Assembly: GCA_009760855.2 (NCBI GenBank)
Contig: WPIO01000023.1
Span: 3,848,501 to 3,912,500 of the forward strand
Source of the DNA: Cristatella mucedo
Lineage: Eukaryota; Bryozoa; Phylactolaemata; Cristatellidae
Direction of reading: 5' to 3'
DNA length: 64,000 nt
Positions 11,955-26,000 of this stretch are shown piece by piece; position 1 is the first letter of the stretch, and each line of letters starts with the position of its first letter. The position numbers and the translations under genes are program-made. The notes beneath the pieces are model-generated. The model saw nothing but the letters and a program-made list of their open reading frames with translations, had not been told where the DNA came from and did not search any database.

Positions 11955-12184
11955 CATTCCTCTAATTATACTGAGTTATTTCATTTTAATAGAGCAAGAA
12001 TTTCATTTAATCGTGTATATATATATATATATATATCTATTTATTCTTAGTTATACATTCATCAACATAGGGGAAATGTCCTACCCCAGGGGAAATGTCC
12101 AGGGGGAAATGTCCTAGGCCCCACCGGAGGGGGGAGAATGTCCGGGATGACACTCCAGGGGGGATGTCCTACAGCCACTAACAC
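11955..12184 (+). repeat. G-rich interspersed repeat, copy 1
   Basis: It starts tctaattatactgagttatt, passes a (TA)n tract and ttagttatacattcatcaac, then has iterated ggggaaatgtcc/ggggggatgtcc units. The same order occurs inverted at 32.19-32.45 kb. No coding frame, so the class is unknown. Confidence 0.75.
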
Positions 12185-12437
12185 TATCACTCCTTATTCT
12201 ATATGTCGTGCTTATGCGTGCTGACACTGTGCATGCTGCCACTAACCACATTTGCATGCCGACCCTGTGCATGTCACCCCTAACCATGTTATTCATTTTG
12301 TTTGTTTTTCAAGCATGATTTTACTTACCATTCAATTGCATTTCCCTTTGCAGCAAATGTAAAGCGCCTAGAAAGAGATTAAGTTCTCTGAGGGCGCCTT
12401 ATCAAGTACATTATTACTATTATTATTATTATTATAT
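12185..12437 (+). mobile_element. LINE family A, 3' UTR fragment
   Basis: The order is tatgtcgtgcttatgcgtgc, the gctgccactaaccacatttg block, gcaaatgtaaagcgcctaga, then ttctctgagggcgccttatc and a (TTA)n tail. It abuts the G-rich repeat directly. Confidence 0.85.
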
Positions 12438-12565
12438 TAATTGCTACATCCTGCAATAGCTAGCTGAGGGTAACAACGTCACCCGTTCTCTATAGAATAG
12501 AATACTGCACTACATAACACTGATTTTAAAGCCCACCATTGAAGTGCCTCAACTTGGCTTTTTAG

Positions 12566-12598
12566 AGCGATCAAACGGTTGGAGCAAAATATGGACCG
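12566..12598 (+). other. Candidate 33-bp micro-exon
   Basis: A good acceptor (ggctttttag) and a strong donor (ccg|gtaagt) bracket 33 bases. One frame reads AIKRLEQNMDR, coil-like and in phase 2/2, so it could extend the upstream coiled-coil gene. It could equally be a 5' UTR exon of BLOC1S4 or chance. Confidence 0.25.
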
Positions 12599-12761
12599 GT
12601 AAGTCTCTACGTTTATCAAATTCTTTCAGAACTCTTCAGCCATATTGAATAACACTTTCCGTTCCGAAGTGTATTTTGTTTGTCCTGTCATATCTTGATT
12701 CTTTGCTCGTGGTTACCAGCCCTGCCTTTTAAGAAACAAGATTCAGCAGCCACTCATAATA

Positions 12762-13592
12762 ACAATAATAATAATAATGCACTCGATAAAGCGCCCTCAG
12801 AGAACTCAATCTCTTTCTAGGCGCTTTACATTTGATGCAAAGAAAAACGCGATTGAATCGTGAGTAATATCATGCTTGATAAACAACATGAACAACGTGT
12901 TAGGGGTGACATGCACAGGGTCAGCATGCAAATGTGGTTAGTGGCAGCATGCACAGTTTCACCACGCATAAGCACATAAAGGACGAATCACAAGCACCCA
13001 CTAAATACTGTCCTAAATAGGTATGTTTTTAGGTTCTTTTTAAATGTGGTCAGGTCAGGGGATGTTCTGACGCAGGTCAGGAGGGAGTTCCAGGCTTTGG
13101 GAGCATACGAACTAAATGCACGGTCTCCAAAGAATTTGAGGTTTGTACGAGTTAGTGGTAAACTATTGGATTCCGAAAAGCAGGTGGTACAATGCTTGGC
13201 CTGGTGGGGAGTAGATCTGAGAGATAGGCTGAAGCCAAAGAATGAAGTGACCTAAAATAAAGCAACAAAATTTTGAAATCGATCCGTTGCTTGACTGGTA
13301 GCCAGTGCAGGTCGGCGAGAAGTGGTATGATGTGGCAACTGCGACGCTCACGACAGACAAGCCTAGCTGCAGAGTTTTGCACAAGCTGTAATCGTCTGAT
13401 TGCACATGCCTGTAGGCCAGTAAGCAGTGAGTTACAGAAATCAAGTCGGGATGTCACAAATGCATGGACCAATTTAGACGTGGTATCCTTATCTAAACAA
13501 GCCCGACTTTTAGCAATGTTGTGTAGCTGAAAGTAGGCAGCTTTGACTGTGGAGCTGATGTGGTGGTCTAACGAGAGGTCACTTTGGATTCA
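12762..13592 (-). mobile_element. LINE family A, 5'-truncated copy
   Basis: The plus strand starts with (TAA)n and gcgccctcagagaactcaat. The minus strand encodes the end of the RT ORF: LVHAFVTSRLDFCNSLLTGL is recognisable with LHWLPVKQRIDFKILLLYF, with frameshifts. It ends near the position encoding SLDDHIS. Confidence 0.9.
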
Positions 13593-13890
13593 GTGCGACG
13601 GTTGCTGGTTATTTTAAATGTAAGATATATCGGCTTCATTAATTAGAAAGTAATTTTGGAATATATTATTATCTCCGACAAAGGATTAAAATTCACGTGA
13701 TCTATCTTGCGGTTTAAAGGTCAAGGGTGACACTTAAAAATGGAATCGCCATTGCATCTGCATACTTGCATTGGATGCGCTTTTTAGCTGCTAAGTATCT
13801 CTGCTCTTTCTCTTGTCCTGCAGTGCCTAGCATCTTCATATCATTGGGCGTGCAGAAAGAAGGCTAGCCATTCTTACCGGCAAGTAATCG

Positions 13891-14013
13891 ATGGCCACCG
13901 TCGACGAACGTTCTGACGGGTTACCGCCACAGCCGCTGACATCGTCCTCGCATCTAGCTGAGAAAGTCTCCCGTGACTACGCTGGCTACCTTTTAGTGAA
14001 TGCACAAAAAGAG
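13891..14013 (+). CDS. BLOC1S4: BLOC1S4 exon 1
   Basis: Residues 1-41. A low-complexity N-terminus (SDGLPPQPLTSSS) leads to the family motif RDYAGYLL. The donor is gag|gtacgg. In-frame TAA at 13885 precedes the ATG. Confidence 0.8.
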
Positions 14014-17000
14014 GTACGGGAGCCCCTGTATGTATGCCTGATTATTAGCTACTATTCCGACGTTGTTTGCTTAGTTCCTTGCCTTTTTCTGTCGGCGCTT
14101 GTTATTAACTTGTATATTGTTAAGCCTCTGCTTCATGCATATTTGGAACCCTATGCTGAGAATGTGCAGTGGACTTCATAGCACATATTCCGATGCGATT
14201 TGCGGGACCCTGGTACCAAGTTACGACTACTGACATATTACTTTTGCTGTGGTTGTTACAACTACGTATTCTAACTCTTCTAGCGTGCCTTTCCAATTAA
14301 ATTTTGCGGATAGAGAGAACTTATCTACTGATGCTTCACTTTCTAGTTTCTTTCTAGCCATGTTTCTGCATTTTAAGTGAAAACTTATTTAAGTAACTAG
14401 GCATTTGTATAGCACCTTATGATAACTAGATCTTTTTCTAGGCACTTAAACATATGCTGTAAATGAATGTAAATTTCTTGGTGATCCCAAGCTCAATGGC
14501 ATCGTGCCTAAGCACGCAAAGGACAATTTCATTCTGACATAGTGCGTGCAGCAAGGGTAAGGTGTGTTTTTATCATCTTTTAAATGTCGTCAAATCATTA
14601 AAGTCGATACACTGCTTTATGGGAACCCAGTGTAGGTCATTGAGAAGTGGTGTAATATGGCTGTTTCGGTGTCACGTCAAACAAGCCTAGCTACAGAGAT
14701 TTGTGCCAACTGTAAGCATCTTATTACTCAGGCAAGAAGTAGGGGTTGGTTGAAGCTATCATTATTCCTACATGCCTTTGCTTAAATGCATTTTGGTGGA
14801 AGATTTTATTCACCATAGTTCATAGTAATCAGCTAATTGCTGTCAAAGCAAATTGGGCTTGCACTTAAACACTAAACCTGTTTTTCCTTTGACCGTAATT
14901 GAATGCTTTGGCTTTGCTAGACACTTCTTGGGTCGTATGCTTCCGATTTTTAGTAATGATAATGATTGACGATGATTGCTGCATAGAACATATTTTCAAA
15001 TACCAGCCAACAGAGCTTTACCTGTTCAATACATGCACATACCTATGCCACATACATCACTCTCTCATCATGTCCACCCACTCTGCTGCTGCTGTTGAGT
15101 GTCAGATGGGGATACACGTTTTTTCAAATAATAGTGTTTTCGTCTATGTACGTGGGCATCGGATCTCGGGAGCAGAGTGCACTATCCTCCTGTAAATGTG
15201 AATCGGTATGTTAGCAAAAACCTGTATGTGCCTCTTTAACTTTTATCATTAGACCATCGGCAGTCAGCACTGTTGTTTCTGCTAACCAACTGTAGCCACC
15301 GTTGCTTGCTCTGTGTACAGTGGTCTTTTGGTCGCATGCTACTTTGGTCGGTGCCATTTCTTAATTGAGCATATGTCATTCAGCGCTACAGCCTTGGCTA
15401 CACGACATTGCACGGCAGCTTGGTGTTTGTTTATCGCTAACAAAACAGTCCCAACTCCCATTTTTCTCTGAATGGTATCGAAATAGTGGCTGAATACAGT
15501 TAAACAGGACGCTTCTTTGTGTCCAGCCATCTCCTCCCAATTCAATTGTTGAATGTCTGTATGGCCACTCTGGGCTGCAGCAATGACTGCTCTAGAACTA
15601 TTATGATGAGTCTGACAGCTACTAATGTGTTGATGGTGGTATAAATTCCTGCAACTCGGCCAATACTCAAGAGCGGCTCTCCTATTTGCAAAGAACATGT
15701 ATGGATATCTCCTGTTATAATCCATGCACCCTACTGTGACCTGGCCGTACTGCAGCAAAGCCATCCTCGTGCATCGCTTCTTCGATCACTAGCAGAATAG
15801 CAGCCGAATATGGTGCTGTGGTTATGTAAATGTATAAGGTTGAGGAAAAAGTCTGTGTGCCGTGTTTTTCGGTTATCATTATTGAATTAATTAAATTATT
15901 TAAACAAATTATGATTTAAAACTTGGTGCACGAACTTTTTCCTCAGCCGTATAATTGTATCAGTGCTACAGGGATATCATTTGTTCCTGCCTCATGTAAC
16001 AAGCACAGGTTTTGCTCTATATGTTACATGAGTCATCGTTTATCATTAGAATAATAATAATACAAAGACATTTGTAAAGCACTCAAACAGAACCAAATCC
16101 TTTTCTCGGCACTTTACATATGCTGAAAAGAGAATGGTTAATGATTTTCATGTATTGATTTCTGAGCCTTAATTGCATATACTGGAACTAAAGTAACTAC
16201 AAGATTAACTGTTCCCCTTTTTTCCTCTGCATCCTATGTATTGACGTTAATTACTGTCCGTCTAGGTTTCCTCAAAAGGGATTTCAGTTACCAGCTTTAA
16301 GATGCTGGTAGGGAAACAAACATATTTGATTGCTTGACGAATTTGTCGTGTAACAACCTGAAATTATTGCAAGCTTATTAAGTTTGTCTAGTTATTTTGT
16401 ATGCTATTGATTTGTTATTTTTACATCGAGATGCTGGCCGAAACCACTGGCCTCTTCAACCAGGGGCTTATACCTTTTCTGCGCATAGTGTGCCTGTTAT
16501 TGTTTAGGGTGTGATACAAAAGCAATCTACTTAAAGTAGGTTAGGTATGTAATGACTTGTAATGTATATCTGTCAGTAAATCCACAAAGCCACATGGACT
16601 AACTGGGTGTTAGGAAAGTGTTAGGTGCTGGAGAGTTTTGTATAACGCATTCAAAGCCTAAGCGGCTTTTGATGTTAGTAGAGAGAACTGGAGAGAAAGT
16701 AATGACAAACAGATTGAAGGAGATTTTGGGAGACAGACGTCAAGGTGAAGAAGAGAGAAATGGAGAATCGTGCAGTCTTCACTTATAGCTGACTACTGAT
16801 CACGAGGCTCTTCAAAGAAGTGGTGATTCCAACTTTTAGGTCGTGTTCAGTTTTGACTGATTAGAAAAAGGTTGTAGGTGCTGTTTGATCTGCCAAGTGA
16901 GATAAATGTCGATTGCAGTCAAGAGACCTTTCCTGATTTGGCCATGCATGCTCAATTCGATTGGGGCTTAGGAAACTGTGAGTTTTACAGTGCCATAATC

Positions 17001-20000
17001 CAAGCGCACCAAAGCATTGCATGATGGTGGTCTACTTTATAATTAATACCCTCTCAACCTCTTGCCAACCAAGGGCATACTGTAAATAAATGCAGACCCA
17101 CACCTTTTGTTTGCCCATGGCTGAATATAAATTATTTCGGCAGCAAATGGTTGCATTATCACTGTTGAATTGGGAGACAGTGACAGGCAGTCTGTGGAAT
17201 GGGATGGAGTGTTGTTAAGCACGAGCAATATATGGGGATTAGCCATGTTTCCTTGTCAATGATCTCTGTCCACTGGCTAAGTGTGATTTTTGTCAACTAT
17301 GCCGTCGTGTTGTGTAGAGAGAAAGGACCAAGTTCATCCTCTTCCCACCATTGTGCGATAGAATACTCTGGGCTTTGGTTCGTGGCCAGTAAACATCCAG
17401 TTTATTGATCTCTGTAGTGTTTGTAGCTGGCTCGCCGGCAAACCGATTATTTCCCTGTAGCGACCTTTAGTTGACCGCCTAGCAGTAGTGTAATCCGTAG
17501 TAGTGTAATCCGGGCCGGGTGATAATGTAAGTCCATCTTGTCTATGGTATACACATTGAAAGCTCGGTATTTGGCAATCTGCCTACGAAACATTGAAGAA
17601 ATTCCAGTGGCAAGCCCGACAGATCTGTCCTGTCGTCTTCCAGAGAAATCACTCACCCCTGCAGTGCAACAGCTCTTCAAGCCTTTCTCTTAGCAGTTGC
17701 ACTGCTTTGGGGGGCTCGGAGGATACCTACCTGGTCAGTCATTTGGTGATAGGTGACTTTACTAGTCGAGCACTGCCATGTTTACTGTTGCTTACTCCTG
17801 TTTCTGCATCATCTTTTCCTGCTAGATCGTTCAAATCATTATACCAGATGCTACTGAATGCTTTTTCCCATAATGTAGCTTTTGTTTCACATGTAGTTGC
17901 TGTGTTTACGACACCACATAATTGTGTTATAAGCCCATTATCTTCTCTTAATATTAATGAGACACCGACACCTCTGTGATAGCTTGGTTTGTTCAGTGGT
18001 AATCAAGGCATCTCTGCAAGTCCTGGATTGAACCATAAGCGATGCCTATCCTACAATCCAGCCGTTATGTACCCAAGTGTGGCTTCCTAGAGAGTATTGA
18101 ATGAGATCCCCAGCACCATCAAATGAAATATCTAGCACATCATAATTGTGGTCCTCTAGTGGTTGTATGGGCATCCTGCAGACTGTCTAGCAGGTCGTGC
18201 ACAGCTAAAAAGAAAAAGTTATTTTCCTAGTGCTTCCAGTTCTTGTGCCACAGCGCTCAAGTATTTTTTAAGCGATTGAGCTGCAGTGGGGTTTGTTCTT
18301 CACTTCACCTGAAATAGTAATTTTGTATAAGACTTGATTGAGCCGAGATTGCACTGTACATAAAGTGTACGGTCTGTGCCCATCGAATCGTATTGGAGAT
18401 CAGCTGATTCTTGCTCAGCTTCGAATTCAGGATGAATTTATGTCTAGGCTGCCCAACTTGCAGCAATTCCAATAAGGCATCATTTGCCATGATGGAAGTC
18501 AATGACTGCAATCCTCCTGTAAAATATGGGCTTCCTTTCAGATGGTTTTGATAATTCGACAAGTCTCTTGCTGCCTCCAGGTGCCGATGCCATACCGTTT
18601 GGTGCAGTGCATTAGCTTCTCTGCACTGGCATTAATAATGATAGTAATAATAATAATGCCCTAGATAAAGCGCCCTCAGAGAACTTAGTCTCTCTCTAGG
18701 CACTTTACATTTGCTGCAACGGGAAATGCAATTGAATGGTGAGTAAAATCATGCTTGATAAACAAGTAAAATGAATAACATGGTAAGGGGTGACATGCAC
18801 AGGGTCAGCATGCAAAAGTGGTTAGTGGCAGCATGCACAATGTTAGCACACATAAGCACATAAAGGACGAATCACAGGGACCCACTAAATGCTGTCCTAA
18901 ATAGGTGTGTTTTTAAGTTTTTTTTAAATGTGGTCAGGTCAGGGGATGTTCTGACGCAGGTCGGGAGGGAGTTCAAGGCCTTGGGAGCATACGAACTAAA
19001 TGCACGGTCTCCAAAGGATTTAAGGTTTGTACGAGGTATTTGTAGACTGTTGGATTCCGAAAAGCGTGTGGTACTATGCTTGGCCTGATGGAGGAGTATA
19101 TCTGAGAGATAGGCTGCAGCCAGAGAATGAAGTGACCTAAGAGCGAGCGACAAAATTTTGAAATCGATCCGTTGCTTGACTGGTAGCCAGTGCAGGTCGG
19201 CGAGAGGTGGAGTAATGAGGCAACTGCGACGCTCACGACAGACAAGCCTAGCTGCAGAGTTTTGCACCAGCTGCAATCGCCTGATCGCACATGCTGGTAG
19301 GCCAGTAAGCAGTGAGTTGCAAAAGTCGAGACGAGATGTCACGAATGCATGGACCAACTTAGACGTGGTATCCTTATCTAAACAAGCCCGAATTTCAGCA
19401 ATGTTATGAAGCTGAAAATAGGCGGATTTGACTGTGGAGCTGATATGGTCGTCTAACGAGAGGTCGCTTTGGAATATGACACCTAGATTTCGAGCTGATT
19501 CAACTGGAGATATGCTGGCAGAGCCAATTTTAAGAGTCAACCTTTCCATATTGTGAATCACACTGGGTTTGCCCATAACTAGTAAGTTAGTTTTATCATC
19601 GTTTAGTTTTAGAAAATTTGCTGCCAGCCATGTGCGGATGTCATCAATACATGCAGCAAGTGAGTTTAGAGAATTTGAGGTGCTCGAAGGCTGGGAGGGA
19701 TCAAAGCATAGGTAAAACTGAGTGTCATCCGCATAGAAGTGAAAGCCTAGATTGTGCTTGGCAATCACATCAGCAAGAGGGAGAGTATAAACCGTGAAAA
19801 GAACCGGACCGAGCACGGAGCCCTGAGGTACCCCATATTTCAGAGGTACCTCAGATGATCTTTGTCCATTCATGTCAATACTCTGGAGTCTCCCACTGAG
19901 ATAGGACCTGAACCACTGCAGAGCAGTGCCAGTGATGCCCAGGCGAGATGAGAGGTGCTCTAGAAAAACTTTGTGATCGATGGTATCAAAAGCTGCCGAA

Positions 20001-23000
20001 AGATCGAGCAAAACAGCAGAGACACTCTACCCATGTCTGCATTCCTAAGTAGGTCGTTGTATACCCTAAGCAATGCTGACTCTGTGGAGTGATTAGCTCT
20101 AAAGCCAGACTGGAACTTACTAGCAAGATGTGAGGTTTCGATATATGAGTTCAGCTGGTCCGCCACGACCCGTTCCAGTGTCTTTGATAGGAATGGTAGA
20201 AGGGAGACTGGGCGGTAGTTGCTTAAGTTCTCTTGGTCTAGTGTCGATTTCTTGAGAAGTGGCCTGACTACAGCTTTTTTGAAAGGTGCTGGGACATGAC
20301 CTGAGGCTAGTGACATGTTAATGATGTTAGTTATACATGGCAGCAGCAGATCAATGCAACGTAGGAGCAGGACAGTGTGAATACGGTCCAGATGACTTGT
20401 TGTCTTCTTTGATTGAGATACGAACTTTAGGACTAGATCACTAGTGACCTGCTTAAATGCAGACATTGAAGTTCAGCCAGGAACCGAGGAACAGCATTCT
20501 AGTGGAGATGTCATCGCCGGGATGGATTCCCTGATCTTGTCTATCTTCTGCACAAAGAATCGAGAGAAGCGATCGGCTAGATCATCATTAGGATCATCAG
20601 GTAAGGAGCTAATCTGGGAACGGTTGAGGAGATGGTTTATTGTCGACATCAGCATTTTTGGATTGTGCATCTGTGATTCAACAATGTTTTTATAAAAACT
20701 AGACTTAGCCTTTGCTAGGATCGATTGGTACGACCTACAGTAGTCTTCATATGCCTGTCGATGGACAGTCAGTCCAGATCTTTTGTATGCTTTTTTTCAA
20801 GCTTTCGCTTAGTAGACTTGGCTAGTTTAATGTCTGTGGTAAACCATAGGCCGTCTGGGGGGGCGCACAGTGTGCTTTGTCAGAGGTGCAAACTCGTCAA
20901 GTGTGTCAGCTTATGTCGTGTTGTAGCTATCTACCAATGATGACAGATCGGAGGGAGGACTGAGCAGCAGAGGTGAAGCAGATAATCTAGCACGGACAGC
21001 ATCGATGTCAATGGTCTTGAGGTTTCGCAATTCACAGTTTATTTTAGAGGAGGAGGTGGGCACAGTAGATTGATGACTGTAGATTGTATTATTGTTGTAG
21101 ACTGTAGATTGAATGAGATCTGCATGTGGTCAGATAAGCAGGATTTGGTAATAATTGATGACAAAGTGCAGTTGTATGAGAAAATCTGGTCGAGTGTGTG
21201 ACCCCTGATGTGAGTAGGGCCATGCACATGAGCCACAAGAGACAATGAGTCAGTCAATGCACGAAATTCGGTGCTGAAAGCGTCAGATAAGTTATCAAAG
21301 TGAACGTTGAAATCACCCATAACGAGGAAGGATCGATTTCTTGCACACAGAATCGAAATGAGATCGGAGAAATCTGAGATAAAGGAGGATTTGGTACCTG
21401 GTGGTCGATAGACTACTGCCACTATCGGTAGCTTCTTTTCGGATGAGACCAAGACAATTGATTCAAAAGACTGCTTCGAGGGTACTGCAAATGGCTTGAA
21501 GTTGAATTTCGAGCGCACGATAATCGCAACTTCACCTCGAGTTTTGATTGATCTAGGAGTGTGAAAGAACGAGAAACCAGATGGGGTCGCGTCTTTTATT
21601 GTCTGGCAGTTTATCGATTTTAGCCAAGTTTCAGTTAGGGCGAGCAGGTCGATTAATGCTGCAGAGGTACGTTCTGAGACTCTCTGGATATCTGGGGTTT
21701 CGGATAGTTCTCGGTAGTTACAGGACCATTCAATCCTTTGGCCATGGGGCCACTGCTTTTAGATATGTCAAACAGCCTGTCAGTGGCCTACGAGATGGAG
21801 TTGCGTTATGTAATGCATAGCATGGCTATTGAGATTAAATTGTGGTAGCCTTGCCCTATAGTTACTTCCATAAGTTGTATTGTTTCATTGCAGTCTGCAT
21901 TATCTGGATGCATGACTTTCAGCAGCTGAATGGCCCTGGCAGCGCTTTTGCTCAAGGTCTGGGCAGCCGATGCTACCTTCAGTTTTATGTTCGAATAGCA
22001 CGTCTGTTTGCTACCTTGTTGACTGGTTTTACCCAAGCCTTTTCGTGCACCTTCTGGACCCTATACGCATCATTATGTGACCTCCAGGAGCAGTTAGCTG
22101 ATTGAAAGCCTCCAGCAAGTTTACCTTTAGCATCCGGCATGCATCCAACATGATATAGATCCGGTCTCCTTATTGCCCGATGGAGGAAAGTGGGTTGGTT
22201 CCTTTCCTTATAAAGTCTTGGCTAAAGTTGGTGTCAACCTCTGTTGTGGCCTTACCAATATTGGTTCTCACCTCACCCATATGACAGCAGCTAGAGTGAT
22301 GTCTCATGCAATGAGCTGTGCTTACATTTAGTGCAAATGTGTTCGGCATCACTCTACTGAGACCTGATACCAGATAGTAGGTGGCTGTTGCCCTCTTGTG
22401 GCCAGCAGTTTCGACCTCATAACGACGGCCTCGTGGCTTGTTCTAAGCTACATTCTCCATTGCCAAAGTTTAAGATCTTGCTATGCTTCATTGACTTGCA
22501 TCATAGCTCACCGACTAGTTTAACGTCGTGCTATCAAACATGAGATGGCATGTGAAATGAATGTATCGGACTTTTCTAAGAATTTCTTAATAATAGTAAT
22601 AGTAATAATACCCTTGATAAAGCACCCTCAGAGAACTCAATCTCTTTCTAGATGCATTACATTTGCTGCGAAGGAAACAAGATCGAATGGTGAGGGGTAT
22701 CATGCTTGATAAACAACATGAATAGCATGGTTAGGGGTGACATGCACAGGGTCAGCATGCAAGTGTGGTTAGTGGCAGCATGCAACAGTGTCAGCATTGC
22801 ATAAGTACATAAAGGACGAATCGCAGGGACTCACTAAATGCTGTCATAAATAGATGTGTTTTAGTTTTTTTAATGTGGACAAGTCAGGAGATGTCGTGAC
22901 GCAAGTCGGGAGTGAGTTCCAGGCTTTGAGAGCATACGAACTAAATGCAAGGTCTCCAAAGGATTTGAGGTTTGTATGAGGTATAGGTAAACAGTTAGAT

Positions 23001-26000
23001 TCCGAAAAGTGGGTGGTACGATGCTTAGCCTGATGGGAGAGTAGATCTGATAGGTTGGCTGGAGCCAAATAATGAAGGGACCTAAAAGTGAGCAACAAAA
23101 CCTTGAAATTGATACGTTGCTTGGCTGGTAGCCAGTGCAGGTCGGCAAGATCTGCGACACTCACGACAGACAAGCCTAGCTGCAGAGTTGTGTACCAGCT
23201 GAAGGCGCCTGATTGCACATGCCGGTAGGCCAGCAAGCAGTGAGTTACAGAAGTCAAGACGGGATGTCACAAATGCATGGATCAATTTAGATGTGGTATC
23301 CCTGTCTAAACAAGCCCGAATTTTAGCAATGTTATGTAGCTGGAAGTAGGCAGACTTATGCCCAGCTAGCTCCATTCACCAAAGCATTGATTGTGGAGCT
23401 AATGTGGTCGTCTAACGAAAGGTCGCTTTGGAACATGACACCTAGATTTCGTGCAGATTCAACAGGAGATATTCTGGCAGAACCGAGTTTGAGTGTTAGC
23501 CTTTCCAATTTCTGAATCACACTTGGTTTGCCCATAACTAGCAAGTTAATTTTATTATCATTCAACTTATGAAAATTTGCTGCCATCCATGTGTGGATGT
23601 CATCAATACATGCAGCAAGGCAGTTGAGAGAATTCGACCTGCTGGATGGCTGGGAGGGATCAAAGCAAAGGTACAACTGAATGTCATCCGCATCGAAGTG
23701 AAAGCCTAGATTGTGCTTGGCAATCACATCGGCTTGGGGGAGAGTGTAAACCGTGAAAAGAACCAGACCAAGCACAGAGCCCTGAGGTACCTCATATTTC
23801 AGAGGTACCTCAGGTGATCTTTGTCCATTCACATCAATACTCTGGAGTCTCCCACTAAGATAGGACCTGAACCATTGCAGAGAAGTGCCAGTGATGCCCA
23901 GGCGAGATGAGAGGCGCTCAAGAAGGATTTGGTGATCGATAGTATCAAAAGCTGCCGAAAGATCAAGTAAAACAAGCAATCTCTACCCATGTCTGCATTT
24001 CTAAGTAGGTCGTTGTACACCCGAAGCAATGCTGATTCTTTCCGATGACATCAAGAACAGCTGCATTTATGCCCAGCTAGCTCCATTCACCAAAGCACAA
24101 CATTTACATGCTGGCATTCACTTGACACTGCAGAAGGCCAAATTTCCGTAGGCATGCAGAGCATCGACCTTCATGCTTTCCTGCCCAAGGTCTTCGGCTG
24201 AGAGAAGTACTGGATACATGTTACACGACAATAACATGCATAATTCTCGTAGTCCTTGGTTTATTAGGATAATCATGGCAGTAACTTGTGTTTAAGAGCA
24301 ATATTGTTGCTTGAGGCATGCAAGGTGCTGATCATCATGCCTGCACACCTCCCCAGTGCCCGTTGTCAAAACCTAAACTCCCTCCATAACTGATGACAGG
24401 CTGGTGCCACCATCTTCGGTGAGTTTCACGATGTAAATCCGTCTGGAAATTCTTATACCAGTTACCTTTCTGCATAGCACCCAAGAGTTTGTAGTAGTGT
24501 TGCACCTTACGGTATGCAAAAGTGGATTGGCCATCCACAAGAAGCTGCTTTGGCCGAGTACTTCCTAACCATCTGCTCGAAGATGTCAACCCGATATTTT
24601 GTCGTCATTATATGTCATCGACTCTGGCAAATGGTTTCAGTTACTGCCTGCTGTCACGGAGCTGTGTAAAGAGCCGAGTACCGCCGCATTTTTTACATCT
24701 GTCGTGCTCGAGCAGCGATGCTGCAGGTAACTCGGCTGCCATGTCCTTTACTGAATACGGCAGCTCACACGGGGCATCGGCCGCCATTGTACCCAGCAAG
24801 TGAAGCTTCTCTTTCGGCATTCTTTTGCCAGGCTCGGTGAGGTAAAAATAAAAAAAAAAGCTGGCACATTACTTACGGTCAGTCCCAAAGTGTGGTTGAA
24901 CGAGCCGCAGCACCCCATTCTCTGGCAAACTCAGGTTTGCTGGCCTCGGTTCGTCTTCTCCCAGATACAAGAAGCCGGTGCAGCAGGTATTTAATCTCTA
25001 CGTCAACTGCCAGCCAGAATTTGAGCGCAGATTTAGTCGCCATAAATTGTGTCCAGCGACTTCAAGCCTTACGTTTGCTACAAATCTGTCCCACATTTTT
25101 TAAGTCAGTGCCAACAGATCTGATTGTACTCGGCTTGCCCTTGTAAATCTGACATCCAGCCCCAGGTACTTCATGATCTCTATAAACTTGTAAAGGTTTG
25201 CTGGTAGAAGGGCAATTCCCAGCTTACTGACCACAATCCCTTCAAGGACTGTACTTTTGCACCACTGGCTCTGCATGCATGTAGCACTGCTGTGAAAGCT
25301 TCGATTGCCCGGCGGCAGTCATATCTGCCCTCTATCCTGCGTGTCGACTGGCGGGCTTGATCTTTCATCTTTTGGAAGTGCCCTAGTACACTTGAGCCCA
25401 ACTGCTTGCATCCTGCACTGCAAAGCAGGGTGATAGCTTCTAATGCTCGTCTTTGTCTATAGGAATCTCTATAGACGTCTCCATAGGAATTAGGCTGTTG
25501 AATCAGCTGACCTTATGCATGGTGGGTGTTGATACTGCCCTTTGATTGGCGAGAAGTGGGGCTGGGGGAGGTGGCATGTGGCTGAGCAAAGCTTTATCGC
25601 CTGGCCTTGGTAAGTGGCTTGCACCTAATGAGGTGCTGATTAGATAAGCCTTCATATTGCCAGATTGAACGACATGATCTGATTGTGACCCTTAGAATTC
25701 TCTGCGTGTGAATTGGTACTAGCAGCTGTATCTCTGGATGCAAATATTGATCGATCCTTGTTCTGCGTCACTTTTGCTATGCAGGGCAGAGGCTGAGATA
25801 GGGCCTGAGATATGTGGCCAAAGGTCGAGCTTGTAGACAGCAGCTACCGTTGCCTGTGTGTAGCTCGGAGCCTCTGTGGGATCGCCTTGACCACAGCTTC
25901 TAAATGGGGCAGGGGGGAGAGTTAAGAGGGTGGTCGTGCTCCTGACGTTTTTGATGCACTCAAAACATTGTTGACAACCCAAGCCACAGTATTTTCAATG

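Larger units (their letters stand above)
18636..21745 (-). mobile_element. LINE family A, most complete copy (CR1/L2-like)
   Basis: Read on the minus strand it has an endonuclease domain, a linker, a reverse transcriptase with thumb, a 3' UTR with the conserved hairpin, and a (TTA)n tail instead of poly(A). Frames shift at about 20.03 and 20.47 kb and between endonuclease and RT, so it is dead. It lies antisense inside BLOC1S4 intron 1. Target-site duplications could not be recognised. The 5' edge is set where endonuclease-like coding fades. Confidence 0.9.

Noticed and set aside
15339-15764. 141-codon minus-strand open frame
   Set aside because: No recognisable motif, no splice context, and it lies inside BLOC1S4 intron 1; the composition looks random.
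19158-19409. Plus-strand open frame repeated near 13.3 kb and inverted at 31.3-31.6 kb
   Set aside because: It is the antisense shadow of the LINE A reverse transcriptase.
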